Source of the DNA: Fluviicola sp.
GTDB taxonomy: Bacteria; Bacteroidota; Bacteroidia; Flavobacteriales_D; Crocinitomicaceae
Direction: 5' to 3'
DNA length: 64,000 nt
NCBI GenBank assembly: GCA_002734085.1
Contig: NVXV01000012.1
Span: 62,001 to 126,000, forward strand
A program made the position numbers and the translations under genes. Position 1 is the first letter of the stretch. Every line of letters begins with the position of its first letter. A model generated the notes under the pieces. The model worked only from the letters and a program-made list of their open reading frames with translations. It was not told where the DNA came from and did no database searches. Of this stretch, positions 18,711-27,370 are shown piece after piece.

Positions 18711-19655
18711 ATGAAATCAGCTTTAAAAATAGCACTTATTTATCTATTCTTTGGGGTAGCTTGGATTATTCTCTCAGATAGTGCCACTGAATATTTATTT
18801 GGAAATTCTAGGTCGAAAGAACTGTATATTCAGTTATCCAAAGGAATCTTTTATGTTGTTACTACAAGTCTACTCCTTTATTTTTTCATTAATCGATATC
18901 AGAAACGCCTTGAAGAAAAAGTCAAAGAATTAGAGAGGCTCAACGAATCATTAGAAATAGAAAAGGAAAACATCAAATCATCAAATCAACAGCTTGAAAA
19001 TTTTGCTGATATTGCTTCACACGATTTAAAGAGCCCTTTACGAACCATTTCTACTTTAATCCAACGATTTCAAGTTAAATTCAAAGACAACCTTACAGAT
19101 GAATCAGTAAAATATCTTGAAATAATTGAGGATAGCTCAAATAAGCTAAATGAAAAAATAAGTGAGACTTTACGATTTTCTAAAGTACATCATTACAAGG
19201 ACGCACAAGAAGTTGTTAATTTGAGTGAATTATTGGAGTCAATAGAAAATAATATTCAAGCAGTTATTGACGAGAAAAATGCTGAAATCAATTTTTCTAA
19301 TCTCCCAACGATAAACTCTTCAAAGAATTTACTTCATCAAGTATTTCAAAACTTAATTGATAATTCCATTAAGTATTCAAAACTTGATGTTTCTCCAATT
19401 ATAAGTATAGACGTTAAAGAAATCGACAACAAGTGGCAGTTTTGTGTTACAGATAATGGAATTGGGATTGCTAAAGAAGATCATCATAACATCTTCCATA
19501 AGTATCATCGAATAAATAATAACAACCAAAGTTATGGCAGTGGAATTGGCCTATCTATTGTTAAAGAAATTATCGAAAAGTTACATGGTGAAGTTTGGGT
19601 CGAGTCCACTTTAGGTGAAGGAAGCTCTATTTATTTCACACTCCCCAAAAACTAA
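18711..19655 (+). CDS. Membrane-bound sensor histidine kinase
   Basis: A 314-residue kinase. Two transmembrane helices (about residues 5-22 and 42-62) enclose only a tiny extracytoplasmic loop, followed by a coiled coil (KRLEEKVKELERLNESLEIEKE) and a HisKA dimerisation domain with phosphoacceptor His104 in IASHDLKSPLRTI. The ATP-binding domain has the N box FQNLIDNSIKYSK, G1 CVTDNGIGI and G2 GSGIGLSIVKEI. With so little outside the membrane the signal is probably sensed in the membrane or from within. No response regulator is adjacent, so this is an orphan kinase; the HDLKSPL box is of the type often seen in Bacteroidota and in phytochrome-like kinases. Confidence 0.93.
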   Translation: MKSALKIALIYLFFGVAWIILSDSATEYLFGNSRSKELYIQLSKGIFYVVTTSLLLYFFINRYQKRLEEKVKELERLNESLEIEKENIKSSNQQLENFADIASHDLKSPLRTISTLIQRFQVKFKDNLTDESVKYLEIIEDSSNKLNEKISETLRFSKVHHYKDAQEVVNLSELLESIENNIQAVIDEKNAEINFSNLPTINSSKNLLHQVFQNLIDNSIKYSKLDVSPIISIDVKEIDNKWQFCVTDNGIGIAKEDHHNIFHKYHRINNNNQSYGSGIGLSIVKEIIEKLHGEVWVESTLGEGSSIYFTLPKN

Positions 19656-19664
19656 AATTTTATT

Positions 19665-20249
19665 TCATTCCAGGCAATCGCAAGGTCTATCAAATTTAAT
19701 CGTTGTGTTCGGCATTGCATTTGTCCATTTTTCAACAAAGGAGGTTGCAAATGTTGTTCCTCTTAAGTCTACCCATTTGAGCTTTTCGAGTGTTTGCATT
19801 TCGGGGGCAATTTTGGTAAATAGATTATCCCACACATCTAAATATTCTAAATTCTTTAACGCCTTTATCCCTTCAGGGATAGAAGACATTTCATTCCTAC
19901 TCAAATCGATATAAACTAAGCTTTCCAAGTGAAAGAGTTGAGGAGGAAAAAAAGTGAATTTATTCTTGTCTCCATAAAAAAACTGTAGATCTTCAAATTC
20001 AGTAAAATAGTCAGGAAGCTCGGTCAGTTTATTCTTGGTCAACTTTAATCCTTTCAAGTTTTTAAACTCTTTTAATCCATTAGGAAGTGAATCAAGCTTT
20101 TCCTTTGTGAAGTCAATAGCGTAAACTGTATCTGGATGAGCGCTCTGCACTTCATCAAAAGAATAATACTTCAATGTGTCTACAGGTTTTTGTGAGAAGA
20201 CAAAGCTACCAACCAAACTCATCAATCCAAGAACGCACCAGTTTTTCAT
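19665..20249 (-). CDS. Secreted leucine-rich repeat protein
   Basis: A 194-residue protein with a signal peptide (MKNWCVLGLMSLVGSFVFSQ) and about four to five leucine-rich repeats with the pattern L-x-x-L-x-L-x-x-N-x-L-x-x-L-P, for example LKGLKLTKNKLTELP, LVYIDLSRNEMSSIP and LEYLDVWDNLFTKI. LRR proteins usually bind other proteins; the partner is unknown. Its start overlaps the end of ribF by 44 bases in a different frame, which is a large overlap. The overlap depends on taking the first ATG, but a later start would destroy the signal peptide, so I keep it. Cotranscription with ribF is likely. Confidence 0.8.
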   Translation of the reverse strand: MKNWCVLGLMSLVGSFVFSQKPVDTLKYYSFDEVQSAHPDTVYAIDFTKEKLDSLPNGLKEFKNLKGLKLTKNKLTELPDYFTEFEDLQFFYGDKNKFTFFPPQLFHLESLVYIDLSRNEMSSIPEGIKALKNLEYLDVWDNLFTKIAPEMQTLEKLKWVDLRGTTFATSFVEKWTNAMPNTTIKFDRPCDCLE

Positions 20250-21150
20250 CTTTCGCTATTTGATCCTTTAAAGTACTTAGATTTTCATACTTCACCTCAT
20301 CTCTGACAAACTTTAACAACTTTAAAGTAATGTACTGGTTATAAATCTCTTGATCGAAATCAAGAATATATACTTCGATAGATACTTTATTTGAAGCGTC
20401 GACAGTGGGTCGCGTACCTATATTCAGTATTCCAAAAAATTCTGCGCTATTCTCTAATTTAACACGAACTGCATACACCCCATTTTTTGGTAATAATTTT
20501 ATATCATTATCAACTGCAATATTTGCGGTTGGAAAACCAATTGATCGACCAACCTCTTTACCATGAATAACTTCCCCACCTAATTTAAAGAAATCTCCTA
20601 AGAATTCATTCGCTCGTTCTATACTTCCATTTTGTACAGCTTTCCTTATTTTAGTCGAGCTTACATTTACGTCATTGATGTCCTCAGCACCGATTTCAAT
20701 AACAGTGAAGTCATAAATTGGAGCTAGCTCTTGCAAGAGTTTCAATGTACCTTCTCTATTCTTACCAAACTGATGATCGTAACCAATTACAATTATTTTT
20801 ACTTTCAGCTTATTCACAAGGTAATCTCTCACAAACTCAGTTGCTGTAAGTCTGGAAAACTCTTTTGTAAAAGGGTGAACTATTACATTCTGAAGGCCAA
20901 TTCGTTCAAGTTTTTCTAACTTCTCAACTTGAGTTTGAATCAATTTTAAACCATGAGACTCTGGAAATAGTACCATTCTAGGATGAGGGTAAAAGGTAAA
21001 AAGAACAGATTCTCCTCCCACTTTTTTTGCTTCTTCATTAAGTTGATTTATTATTTTTTGATGCCCTAAATGTACCCCATCAAAAGTGCCTATCGTCAAA
21101 ACGGGGTTAGGTATCTTCATTAACTCATCAAATCCTTGAAAAATCTTCAC
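20206..21150 (-). CDS. ribF: Bifunctional riboflavin kinase / FAD synthetase
   Basis: RibF makes FMN from riboflavin and then FAD. The N-terminal nucleotidyltransferase motif TIGTFDGVHLGH and the later YDHQFGKNREG and SSTKIR are present, followed by the flavokinase motif GRSIGFPTANI and NIGTRPTVD. The start is uncertain: the frame is open to a GTG at 21231, but RibF proteins usually begin only a few residues before the DGVHLGH region, so I prefer the GTG at 21150 (VKIFQGFDELMKIPNPVLTIG, 314 residues). Both candidates are GTG codons. The 3' end overlaps the start of the LRR gene by 44 bases. Confidence 0.9.
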   Translation of the reverse strand: MKIFQGFDELMKIPNPVLTIGTFDGVHLGHQKIINQLNEEAKKVGGESVLFTFYPHPRMVLFPESHGLKLIQTQVEKLEKLERIGLQNVIVHPFTKEFSRLTATEFVRDYLVNKLKVKIIVIGYDHQFGKNREGTLKLLQELAPIYDFTVIEIGAEDINDVNVSSTKIRKAVQNGSIERANEFLGDFFKLGGEVIHGKEVGRSIGFPTANIAVDNDIKLLPKNGVYAVRVKLENSAEFFGILNIGTRPTVDASNKVSIEVYILDFDQEIYNQYITLKLLKFVRDEVKYENLSTLKDQIAKDEKLVRSWIDEFGW

Positions 21151-21413
21151 TGAATAACTTTTTTTCAAAGATAAAATTTTCAATAGTTCTGAGACTAAAA
21201 AGTGTTTTCGATTTTCATGGATATCTTTCACACGAAAAATTTGAAGTTAAATTAAACCTATTGCCTTTGTATTTTGGATGTCAATAAATTAATTCATTCA
21301 AACTACCAAAAAAAATTAAAACTTTCTTAATTGATATGCTTGCATAGTAAAAAATTAACACTTATATTTACCCGACTGAAAAAGCTATTAATAAATTTTA
21401 AAATATAAATAAT

Positions 21414-23204
21414 ATGTCAGAAACGAAAGAAAAGGCTATTAAAGGCGGTGAATTTATCATTCGTGACACAAAGCCAGAAAATATTTTCATTCCTGAAGAA
21501 TGGAATGAAGAGCAAAAAATGATTGCGTCAATGTGTGATGACTTCATCGAAAAAGAAGTTGTACCTCACGTTGAGCGAATCGACAAAATGGAAGAAGGTC
21601 TTATGCAGTCTGTCCTAGACAAAGCAGGAGAACTTGGAATGCTTGGAATGTCTGTTCCTGAAGATTTAGGAGGGATGGGAGTTGACTTTAAAACTTCGCT
21701 TCTCGCAACTGAGAAATTAGGAAAAGGGTATTCTTTTTCGGTTGCCTACGGTGCACATACAGGAATTGGTACACTTCCACTACTATATTATGGAAATGAA
21801 GAGCAAAAAAAGAAATACATCCCTAAATTAGCTACTGGAGAATGGAAAGCTGCATATTGTTTAACAGAACCTTCTAGTGGATCAGATGCAAATTCAGGAA
21901 AAACAAAAGCTGAACTTTCTGATGATGGTAAAACATATACATTGAATGGTCAGAAAATGTGGATCACGAATGGTGGTTTTGCTAATTTCTTTACTGTTTT
22001 CGCTAAAATTGGAGATGATAAAAACTTAAGTGCATTTTTAGTTGAAGCTGACTCTGAAGGTATTTCTTTAAATCCAGAAGAAAAGAAGATGGGAATTAAA
22101 GGATCTTCAACTCGTCAAGTATTCTTTAATAATGTTAAAGTTCCAGCCGAAAATTTACTTTCTGAGCGTGGAAACGGGTTTAAAATAGCGCTAAACATCC
22201 TTAATATTGGTCGTATAAAGTTAGCTGCGGGAGTTCTAGGTGGAGCTAAAGATGCTATCACACATACAATAAAATATGCGAATGAAAGAGAGCAGTTCGG
22301 TCGACCAATATCGAAATATGGGGCTATTCGATATAAAATTGCTGAGCAGGTAATTAGAGCATATGTAGTTGAGTCTGCAACGTATAGAGCTGGACAAAAT
22401 ATTGATGACGCTATTGAATCGTACATGGAAGATGGTTTATCAAAAGCCGAAGCAACATTGAAAGGAATTGAAGAGTTCGCTCCAGAGTGTGCCATCTTAA
22501 AAGTGGCAGGATCTGAGTGCTTAGATTACGTAGTTGATGAAGCTGTACAAGTATACGGTGGTATGGGTTATTCAGCAGAGGCTCCAGTTGAAAGAGCATA
22601 TAGAGATGCTAGAATCAATAGAATTTTTGAAGGAACAAACGAAATAAATCGCATGCTTACTGTTGACATGGTTCTAAAGAGAGCTATGAAAGGTGAACTT
22701 GACTTAATGGGACCAGCTCAGAAAGTAGCAGGTGAATTAATGAGTATCCCTGATATGGGAGATCTTCCGGAAGGGACTTTTGCAAACGAACACAAAGTTT
22801 TAAAAGGATTTAAGAAAACGATTCTTATGGTTGCTGGTTCAGCAGTTCAAAAGTTGATGGAAACATTAGCTAAAGAACAAGAAGTGTTAATGAATATTGC
22901 TGACTTGTCAATCATGACATACATGGCTGAATCCGTTCTTCTTCGTGTTGAAAAACTTATTTCTAAAAAAGGAGAAGAAGCTTGTGAGCATGAAATTGCA
23001 ATTGTGAAAACCTATTTTTACGACACAGCAGACAAAATAAATAAAGCTGGTAAAGATGCAATCAACTCTTTCGCCGAGGGAGATGAAGCAAAAATGATGT
23101 TGATGGGACTTAAGCGTTTCACTAAAACAGATAGCTTCAACCCAAAAGAGGCAAGACAGAAAATTGCTACTCGAGTGATTGAAAGTAACAAATATGACTT
23201 TTAA
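21414..23204 (+). CDS. Acyl-CoA dehydrogenase (long form)
   Basis: A 596-residue FAD-dependent acyl-CoA dehydrogenase that introduces the alpha-beta double bond in fatty-acid beta-oxidation. The ACAD core covers about residues 30-420: YCLTEPSSGSDA (FAD and substrate binding), KMWITNGGFANFFTVFAK, and VYGGMGYSAEAPVERAYRDARINRIFEGTNEI, in which the Glu of FEGT occupies the catalytic-base position of MCAD-type enzymes. About 170 extra C-terminal residues form a helical extension as in VLCAD/ACAD9-type proteins. It stands alone with a strong terminator downstream; the electron-transfer flavoprotein genes are not in the window. Confidence 0.93.
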   Translation: MSETKEKAIKGGEFIIRDTKPENIFIPEEWNEEQKMIASMCDDFIEKEVVPHVERIDKMEEGLMQSVLDKAGELGMLGMSVPEDLGGMGVDFKTSLLATEKLGKGYSFSVAYGAHTGIGTLPLLYYGNEEQKKKYIPKLATGEWKAAYCLTEPSSGSDANSGKTKAELSDDGKTYTLNGQKMWITNGGFANFFTVFAKIGDDKNLSAFLVEADSEGISLNPEEKKMGIKGSSTRQVFFNNVKVPAENLLSERGNGFKIALNILNIGRIKLAAGVLGGAKDAITHTIKYANEREQFGRPISKYGAIRYKIAEQVIRAYVVESATYRAGQNIDDAIESYMEDGLSKAEATLKGIEEFAPECAILKVAGSECLDYVVDEAVQVYGGMGYSAEAPVERAYRDARINRIFEGTNEINRMLTVDMVLKRAMKGELDLMGPAQKVAGELMSIPDMGDLPEGTFANEHKVLKGFKKTILMVAGSAVQKLMETLAKEQEVLMNIADLSIMTYMAESVLLRVEKLISKKGEEACEHEIAIVKTYFYDTADKINKAGKDAINSFAEGDEAKMMLMGLKRFTKTDSFNPKEARQKIATRVIESNKYDF

Positions 23205-23221
23205 ACTTAATTGAAAAAACG

Positions 23222-23258
23222 AAAAAAGCTCAGTGAGAATTCTCACTGAGCTTTTTTT
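23222..23258. terminator. Bidirectional intrinsic terminator
   Basis: AAAAAAGCTCAGTGAGAA and its exact complement TTCTCACTGAGCTTTTTT form a perfect stem of up to 18 bp flanked by A and T runs, between the convergent acyl-CoA dehydrogenase and DUF4920 genes. Confidence 0.92.
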
Positions 23259-23277
23259 ATACTTAAATAAACTGTTT

Positions 23278-23826
23278 TTATTTCTCTAATTTGATTCCTT
23301 CTGCAATAAATGTCATTTCGTATTTATCTTCAGTAATTGCATCAATCTCTTCTTGTGGTGCATTTGCATCCTCTAAATAATGACGTTGATCATCTACTGA
23401 AATAGTATCTTGAATTGCAGTACCTGTAAGATAAGCAACCGTTCCTACTTCAGTTTCAGTTGGAATTGTAAAGTGATCTTTAAATCTAACCATAAAAGTC
23501 TCTCCATCGCCTTTATTTATATTAATCCAACATCCCATTTTAGAACAAACTTCGTTGATTTTAGCTTTAAAAGTAGCCTCCATCTCCGTTTTCCCTTCAA
23601 ACTGAGCAAGTAACTCTTCTGTTGAAATAGCTTTGGAAACATCTACTTTCTTTGTTCCAAATTCTGTTTTCTCTTCTTCTTGATCTTCAGAATCTTCCTT
23701 ATTCTCTTCTCCCTCATTTTGCTCCATTGGCTCAGATTGGGTATTTTCTTCTTCTTTAGTTTCATTACAGCTAACAAGCAACAACGATGCTGCTAAAGCC
23801 CCTACTAAATAAAATTTTTTCTTCAT
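23278..23826 (-). CDS. DUF4920 lipoprotein
   Basis: A 182-residue lipoprotein. The signal MKKKFYLVGALAASLLLVSC ends in a lipobox with Cys20, followed by an acidic Glu/Asp/Gln-rich linker (about residues 21-55). The rest resembles DUF4920: FGTKKVDVSKAISTEELLAQF, then EVCSKMGCWININKGDGETFMVRFKDHF, and a C-terminal TFIAEGIKLE. The motif C-x-x-x-G-C-W is the hallmark of this Bacteroidota family and may bind a metal or form a disulfide; the function is not known. Convergent with the acyl-CoA dehydrogenase gene. A TAnnTTTG-like element lies at 23839-23846. Confidence 0.8.
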   Translation of the reverse strand: MKKKFYLVGALAASLLLVSCNETKEEENTQSEPMEQNEGEENKEDSEDQEEEKTEFGTKKVDVSKAISTEELLAQFEGKTEMEATFKAKINEVCSKMGCWININKGDGETFMVRFKDHFTIPTETEVGTVAYLTGTAIQDTISVDDQRHYLEDANAPQEEIDAITEDKYEMTFIAEGIKLEK

Positions 23827-23838
23827 GATTTTTTTTTA

Positions 23839-23846
23839 CAAAAGTA
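23839..23846 (-). promoter_or_regulatory. -7 element of the DUF4920 gene
   Basis: CAAAAGTA on the plus strand reads TACTTTTG on the minus strand (TAnnTTTG), 13 bases upstream of the ATG at 23826. Confidence 0.4.
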
Positions 23847-23906
23847 AGATATTTAAAAGAAAGTTCTTTGCTCCAGATGGTTTAGTTTTAATTAGGTTAA
23901 ACAAAA

Positions 23907-23935
23907 AATCCGTTAACAACCAGTGTTAACGGATT
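23907..23935 (-). terminator. Intrinsic terminator of the 23958-24320 gene
   Basis: Perfect 12-bp stem AATCCGTTAACA / TGTTAACGGATT with loop ACCAG. In the minus direction it is followed by a run of T (AAAAAA on the plus strand at 23903-23908), just past the upstream gene's stop at 23958. Confidence 0.88.
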
Positions 23936-23957
23936 CAAAATTTATCAAATATTTAAT

Positions 23958-24320
23958 CTAATCTATGTACTTGGAGTGAAAATCATTAATAGAATAACTC
24001 TCACCATTAAAATCAATTGTTCTCACGTTATTTGAAAGAAGAAGTCTTTTAATTACTCTTCGAGATTGAGAAGTATTATCAACCATCGTAATTTTTGCTA
24101 AACGCGTTTCCGCATTGTAATCTACTGTAAAGTAGTCAACATAATATTCTGCTGATTTCTCAATATCTTCGGCTTTTGCAGATTCAGGAAAAATAATTTC
24201 AATGTTTCCCGAAGCAACATCTTCCTTCAGACTTGCTTCATCGCCTTTTACTTCAGCATTTTGAGCAAACAAACCAAAAGATAATATTACTGACGCTAAA
24301 ATTGTAATCAACTTTTTCAT
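23958..24320 (-). CDS. Small secreted protein of unknown function
   Basis: A 120-residue protein with a clear signal peptide (MKKLITILASVILSFGLFAQ) and no lipobox. The mature part is acidic at first (EVKGDEASLKEDVASG) and then alternates charged and hydrophobic residues (YYVDYFTVDYNAETRLAKITMVDNTSQSRRVIKRLLLSNNVRTIDF), compatible with a small alpha/beta fold. No family was recognised. It has its own terminator at 23907-23935, so it is probably transcribed alone; it is divergent from rnhB. Confidence 0.75.
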   Translation of the reverse strand: MKKLITILASVILSFGLFAQNAEVKGDEASLKEDVASGNIEIIFPESAKAEDIEKSAEYYVDYFTVDYNAETRLAKITMVDNTSQSRRVIKRLLLSNNVRTIDFNGESYSINDFHSKYID

Positions 24321-24438
24321 AATTTTAATTTTTATATAGACTAAATTTGATAAAAATAAGTTGCATCACCAAACAAAATCTATTTTTTTTAATAACAATA
24401 TTCAAAATGTATGCCATAAATTTAGCAAATTTGAGCTT

Positions 24439-25035
24439 ATGTTAGAAGCTTATTACAATAAAGAAGAAATTGAAGCAGGATGTGACGAAGCAGGAAGAGG
24501 CTGTTTAGCAGGCCCCGTGGTAGCTGCAGCAGTGATTCTACCAGTGGAATTTTATCATCCACTATTAAATGACTCAAAAAAATTAACTCCTTCAAAACGA
24601 AAAAAATTAGTTCCAATTATTCAATCTGAGGCAATCAGTTACGGTGTTGCATTCGTAGATCACACTAAAATAGATGAAATCAATATCCTAAACGCTAGTT
24701 TTTCGGCAATGCATTTAGCTCTAGATCAACTCAAAACAAAACCAACATCTTTATTAATTGATGGAAACAGATTCAATCCTTATAAGAAAATTAAACATCA
24801 TTGCATGATTAAGGGCGATGGGCGATTTGCTTCGATTGCCGCTGCCTCTATACTTGCTAAGGAAAGTCGAGATGCATATATGGAGAAACTGCACGAGGAA
24901 TTTCCCGAGTATGACTGGAAAGGAAATAAAGGGTATCCAACAAAAAAACATCGAGCAGCAATTCAAAATATAGGAATTACGCCTTATCATAGAAAAAGCT
25001 TCACACTTTTACCACCACCTCAACTTGATTTATAA
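24439..25035 (+). CDS. rnhB: Ribonuclease HII
   Basis: A 198-residue RNase HII, which nicks the RNA strand of RNA-DNA hybrids and removes misincorporated ribonucleotides. The first catalytic motif CDEAGRGCLAGPV (Asp16 and Glu17), LLIDGNRF with the third Asp, and ASIAAASILAKESRD are visible, as is the C-terminal GYPTKKHRAAI with YHRKSFTLLP. I start it at the ATG at 24439; an in-frame TTG at 24361 would add 26 residues that do not look like RNase HII. Confidence 0.94.
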   Translation: MLEAYYNKEEIEAGCDEAGRGCLAGPVVAAAVILPVEFYHPLLNDSKKLTPSKRKKLVPIIQSEAISYGVAFVDHTKIDEINILNASFSAMHLALDQLKTKPTSLLIDGNRFNPYKKIKHHCMIKGDGRFASIAAASILAKESRDAYMEKLHEEFPEYDWKGNKGYPTKKHRAAIQNIGITPYHRKSFTLLPPPQLDL

Positions 25036-25097
25036 AAATAAACAGTTGAATGTTTGCTAAAATAGTAGCTCAGTTAAAATACATTATCTTTATCGTT

Positions 25098-25105
25098 TAG
25101 TTTTG
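25098..25105 (+). promoter_or_regulatory. -7 element of the 25120 gene
   Basis: TAGTTTTG matches TAnnTTTG and lies 14 bases before the ATG at 25120. Confidence 0.4.
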
Positions 25106-25119
25106 TAAAAAAGTATACC

Positions 25120-27282
25120 ATGAAACGGTTTGTCCTCTTCACAATTGTAATTGCCGCCATTCTTTGGACACTTTTTTCAGTATATGATCTTTTTTTACAA
25201 GGAGACAATGCCCTCTCTCCAAGAAAAGTTTTCTGTGAAAAGGATGAGGCAATTTTACTTATCAATAGAAAAGCTGAAACTGAAAGCGTGGATTATTTGA
25301 AAGTAGTAGAAAACAATCCATTTAAAAATGCAATTGTCTCATTTGATATTAAACCTTACTCACAGCTAAAAATATATTTGAGTGCACAACGACCAATTGT
25401 TATACTAGAAAAAGAAAGTTCATGGAAACAAAATCAAATTGATGTTGTAAAAACCTATTTCAATGAGTCAGGAACAAAGTTTGAAAATGAACAGAATTTA
25501 CTATTGATTTCAAAATCATTTGAACCGTGTTCAAATGATAAAGATTTAAACTTTTTTATCGAAGGAGATAAAAAAGCATCTGCTAATTTCTGGGCCTTAA
25601 ATAACAACCAGTGGAACAGAACAGATGTTTATGCACTAGATAAGGGTTTTTATGAATACAGAAGTAGTTCACCAAATTCAACGTATGGAAAAGCCGTAAA
25701 TGATATTTCAGCATTTTCTACCGTTTTACCATCGAACATAACCACTTACGATTTCAGAGAAAGATTTTATGCTTTTAATACGGATACGATTTACGCCTCC
25801 AACATAATGAATTCATGGGTTGATATAGGATTTGTTATTGCAACTTATAAAGGAGAACAGATTTTAGTAACTGATTACCGATCTAAACAACAGCCTTCAT
25901 TAATTTTAATTGAAAAGTCAACGGTTGAAGATTCAGTAGAATTAATGGATGATATAAAGTCGTTTTCAGGTTTTCAATTTACTTCAGATTTCCCATCTAA
26001 ACAAAACGGCCGTATTTATGCAATAGAGCTTGAAGACAAAGTGATCTTCACTGAAAACGAATCTACGGCAAGGCAGATTTTAGTGGAGTATCAATTGGGA
26101 AAAACTTTAGCTTTAAACCCTACGAGAAAAGAACAGTTTTTTGGTGGTTTACCAACAAGAGTGAATCGAAGGTTGATTGATCGCAATGAAAAGGAAAGTC
26201 TAACATGGAAAAAAGATTTGTTATTTGAGGTGAGTACAAAACCTTCACAAGAAAGAGTTTTGGAAGAAGAAAAATCAACATGGTCCTACGGGTTAGATTT
26301 TCAAACAAAAATGATTCTTCCCATACCAGATCATTTAAGAAATGGAACATCTATTTTCGTTTATGACAATCAAGGAAGTTATAAATTGATTGGACCAAAT
26401 GGCAAACTAATTTGGAAAGGAGCACTTAAATCTCCAATAAAAGGAACTCCAGTGGTAATAGATGTATTTGAGAACGGTAAACACCAAGTACTATGTAAGA
26501 CGGAAAATAGTGTTCATTTGATTGACTTAAACGGAAACAGTGTTGGTGGGTTTCCATACAAATCAGAAAATATAATTACTACTGATATAAGTGAATTTAT
26601 ATGGAACGGTACCAAGAGATTTTTATTTGGCAATGAAAAAGGTGAAGTTACAACGCTAAATAGTTCTGGACAAGAATTAAACATTGTCCAAGTCGGGAGA
26701 CACCCAATCATTGGCACTCCTTATGCGCTTAACATTTCTGGTAATTTACGTTGTTGGGCTTTAAATAAAGAGAATGAACAGTTTCTCGGATACTTAGAAA
26801 CACCTGCAGCACCGTCTAAATTAGAAAAAACAACTGTTGATTTTGCTATAAAATCTGGAGGAGTAGTTAAAGTATTCTTTGAAAAAGATAAAAAAATCTA
26901 TTCCCAAGCCACAAAAAATCAAACCGCACAAATATTCTCAGAAGGTATTATTATTAAAGTTGACGAAAATTTCATTTACACCAAGAACAATAATTCTATC
27001 AGTATTTATAATGTGCAAAATGACTTAGTGAAATCAATTTCCCTGCCTTTTAACGAAGTTGGTAGTATAGACAATTTTTCAATTAAAGGACAGCATTATA
27101 CCGTAATCATGGATTATTTACAAAATAAAATAAATCTCTACAATCAAAATAACGAAATAATGAAAGGGTTCCCTAAAGAAGGGCGAGAAAGAGCCGTTTC
27201 ATATTTAAATGAAGAACAGAACCTCTTATCAATTTACACAATTATTTCAAAATCTATTGTCTGCTATAAAATAGAATTATAA
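25120..27282 (+). CDS. Membrane-tethered protein with C-terminal beta-propeller-like region
   Basis: A 720-residue protein with one N-terminal transmembrane helix (FVLFTIVIAAILWTLFSVYDLFL) and a large predicted periplasmic part. Residues about 30-410 are without recognised domains. From about 415 repeated strand motifs appear: GTSIFVYDNQGSYKLIGPNGKLIWKG, HQVLCKTENSVHLIDLNGN, FLFGNEKGEVTTLNSSGQEL, YTKNNNSISIYNVQND, INLYNQNNEIMKGFPKEG. The form value-colour-asparagine with the tail GFP resembles PQQ/WD-type propeller blades found in Bacteroidota secreted proteins. It is just upstream of the large OmpA-type gene (88 bases between), same strand. Function unknown; a role in envelope assembly together with that protein is only inference. 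Confidence 0.7.
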   Translation: MKRFVLFTIVIAAILWTLFSVYDLFLQGDNALSPRKVFCEKDEAILLINRKAETESVDYLKVVENNPFKNAIVSFDIKPYSQLKIYLSAQRPIVILEKESSWKQNQIDVVKTYFNESGTKFENEQNLLLISKSFEPCSNDKDLNFFIEGDKKASANFWALNNNQWNRTDVYALDKGFYEYRSSSPNSTYGKAVNDISAFSTVLPSNITTYDFRERFYAFNTDTIYASNIMNSWVDIGFVIATYKGEQILVTDYRSKQQPSLILIEKSTVEDSVELMDDIKSFSGFQFTSDFPSKQNGRIYAIELEDKVIFTENESTARQILVEYQLGKTLALNPTRKEQFFGGLPTRVNRRLIDRNEKESLTWKKDLLFEVSTKPSQERVLEEEKSTWSYGLDFQTKMILPIPDHLRNGTSIFVYDNQGSYKLIGPNGKLIWKGALKSPIKGTPVVIDVFENGKHQVLCKTENSVHLIDLNGNSVGGFPYKSENIITTDISEFIWNGTKRFLFGNEKGEVTTLNSSGQELNIVQVGRHPIIGTPYALNISGNLRCWALNKENEQFLGYLETPAAPSKLEKTTVDFAIKSGGVVKVFFEKDKKIYSQATKNQTAQIFSEGIIIKVDENFIYTKNNNSISIYNVQNDLVKSISLPFNEVGSIDNFSIKGQHYTVIMDYLQNKINLYNQNNEIMKGFPKEGRERAVSYLNEEQNLLSIYTIISKSIVCYKIEL

Positions 27283-27312
27283 CGAATTTCTTTATTTTTA
27301 CAAACGTTTATG

Positions 27313-27320
27313 TATTTTTG
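27313..27320 (+). promoter_or_regulatory. -7 element of the OmpA-type gene
   Basis: TATTTTTG (TAnnTTTG) lies 50 bases upstream of the ATG at 27371, so this gene can be transcribed separately from the propeller-like gene before it. Confidence 0.45.
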
Positions 27321-27370
27321 GACGTGTAAAGCATAGTCAGTACATAAATTAAAATTTTAAACTACAACTT

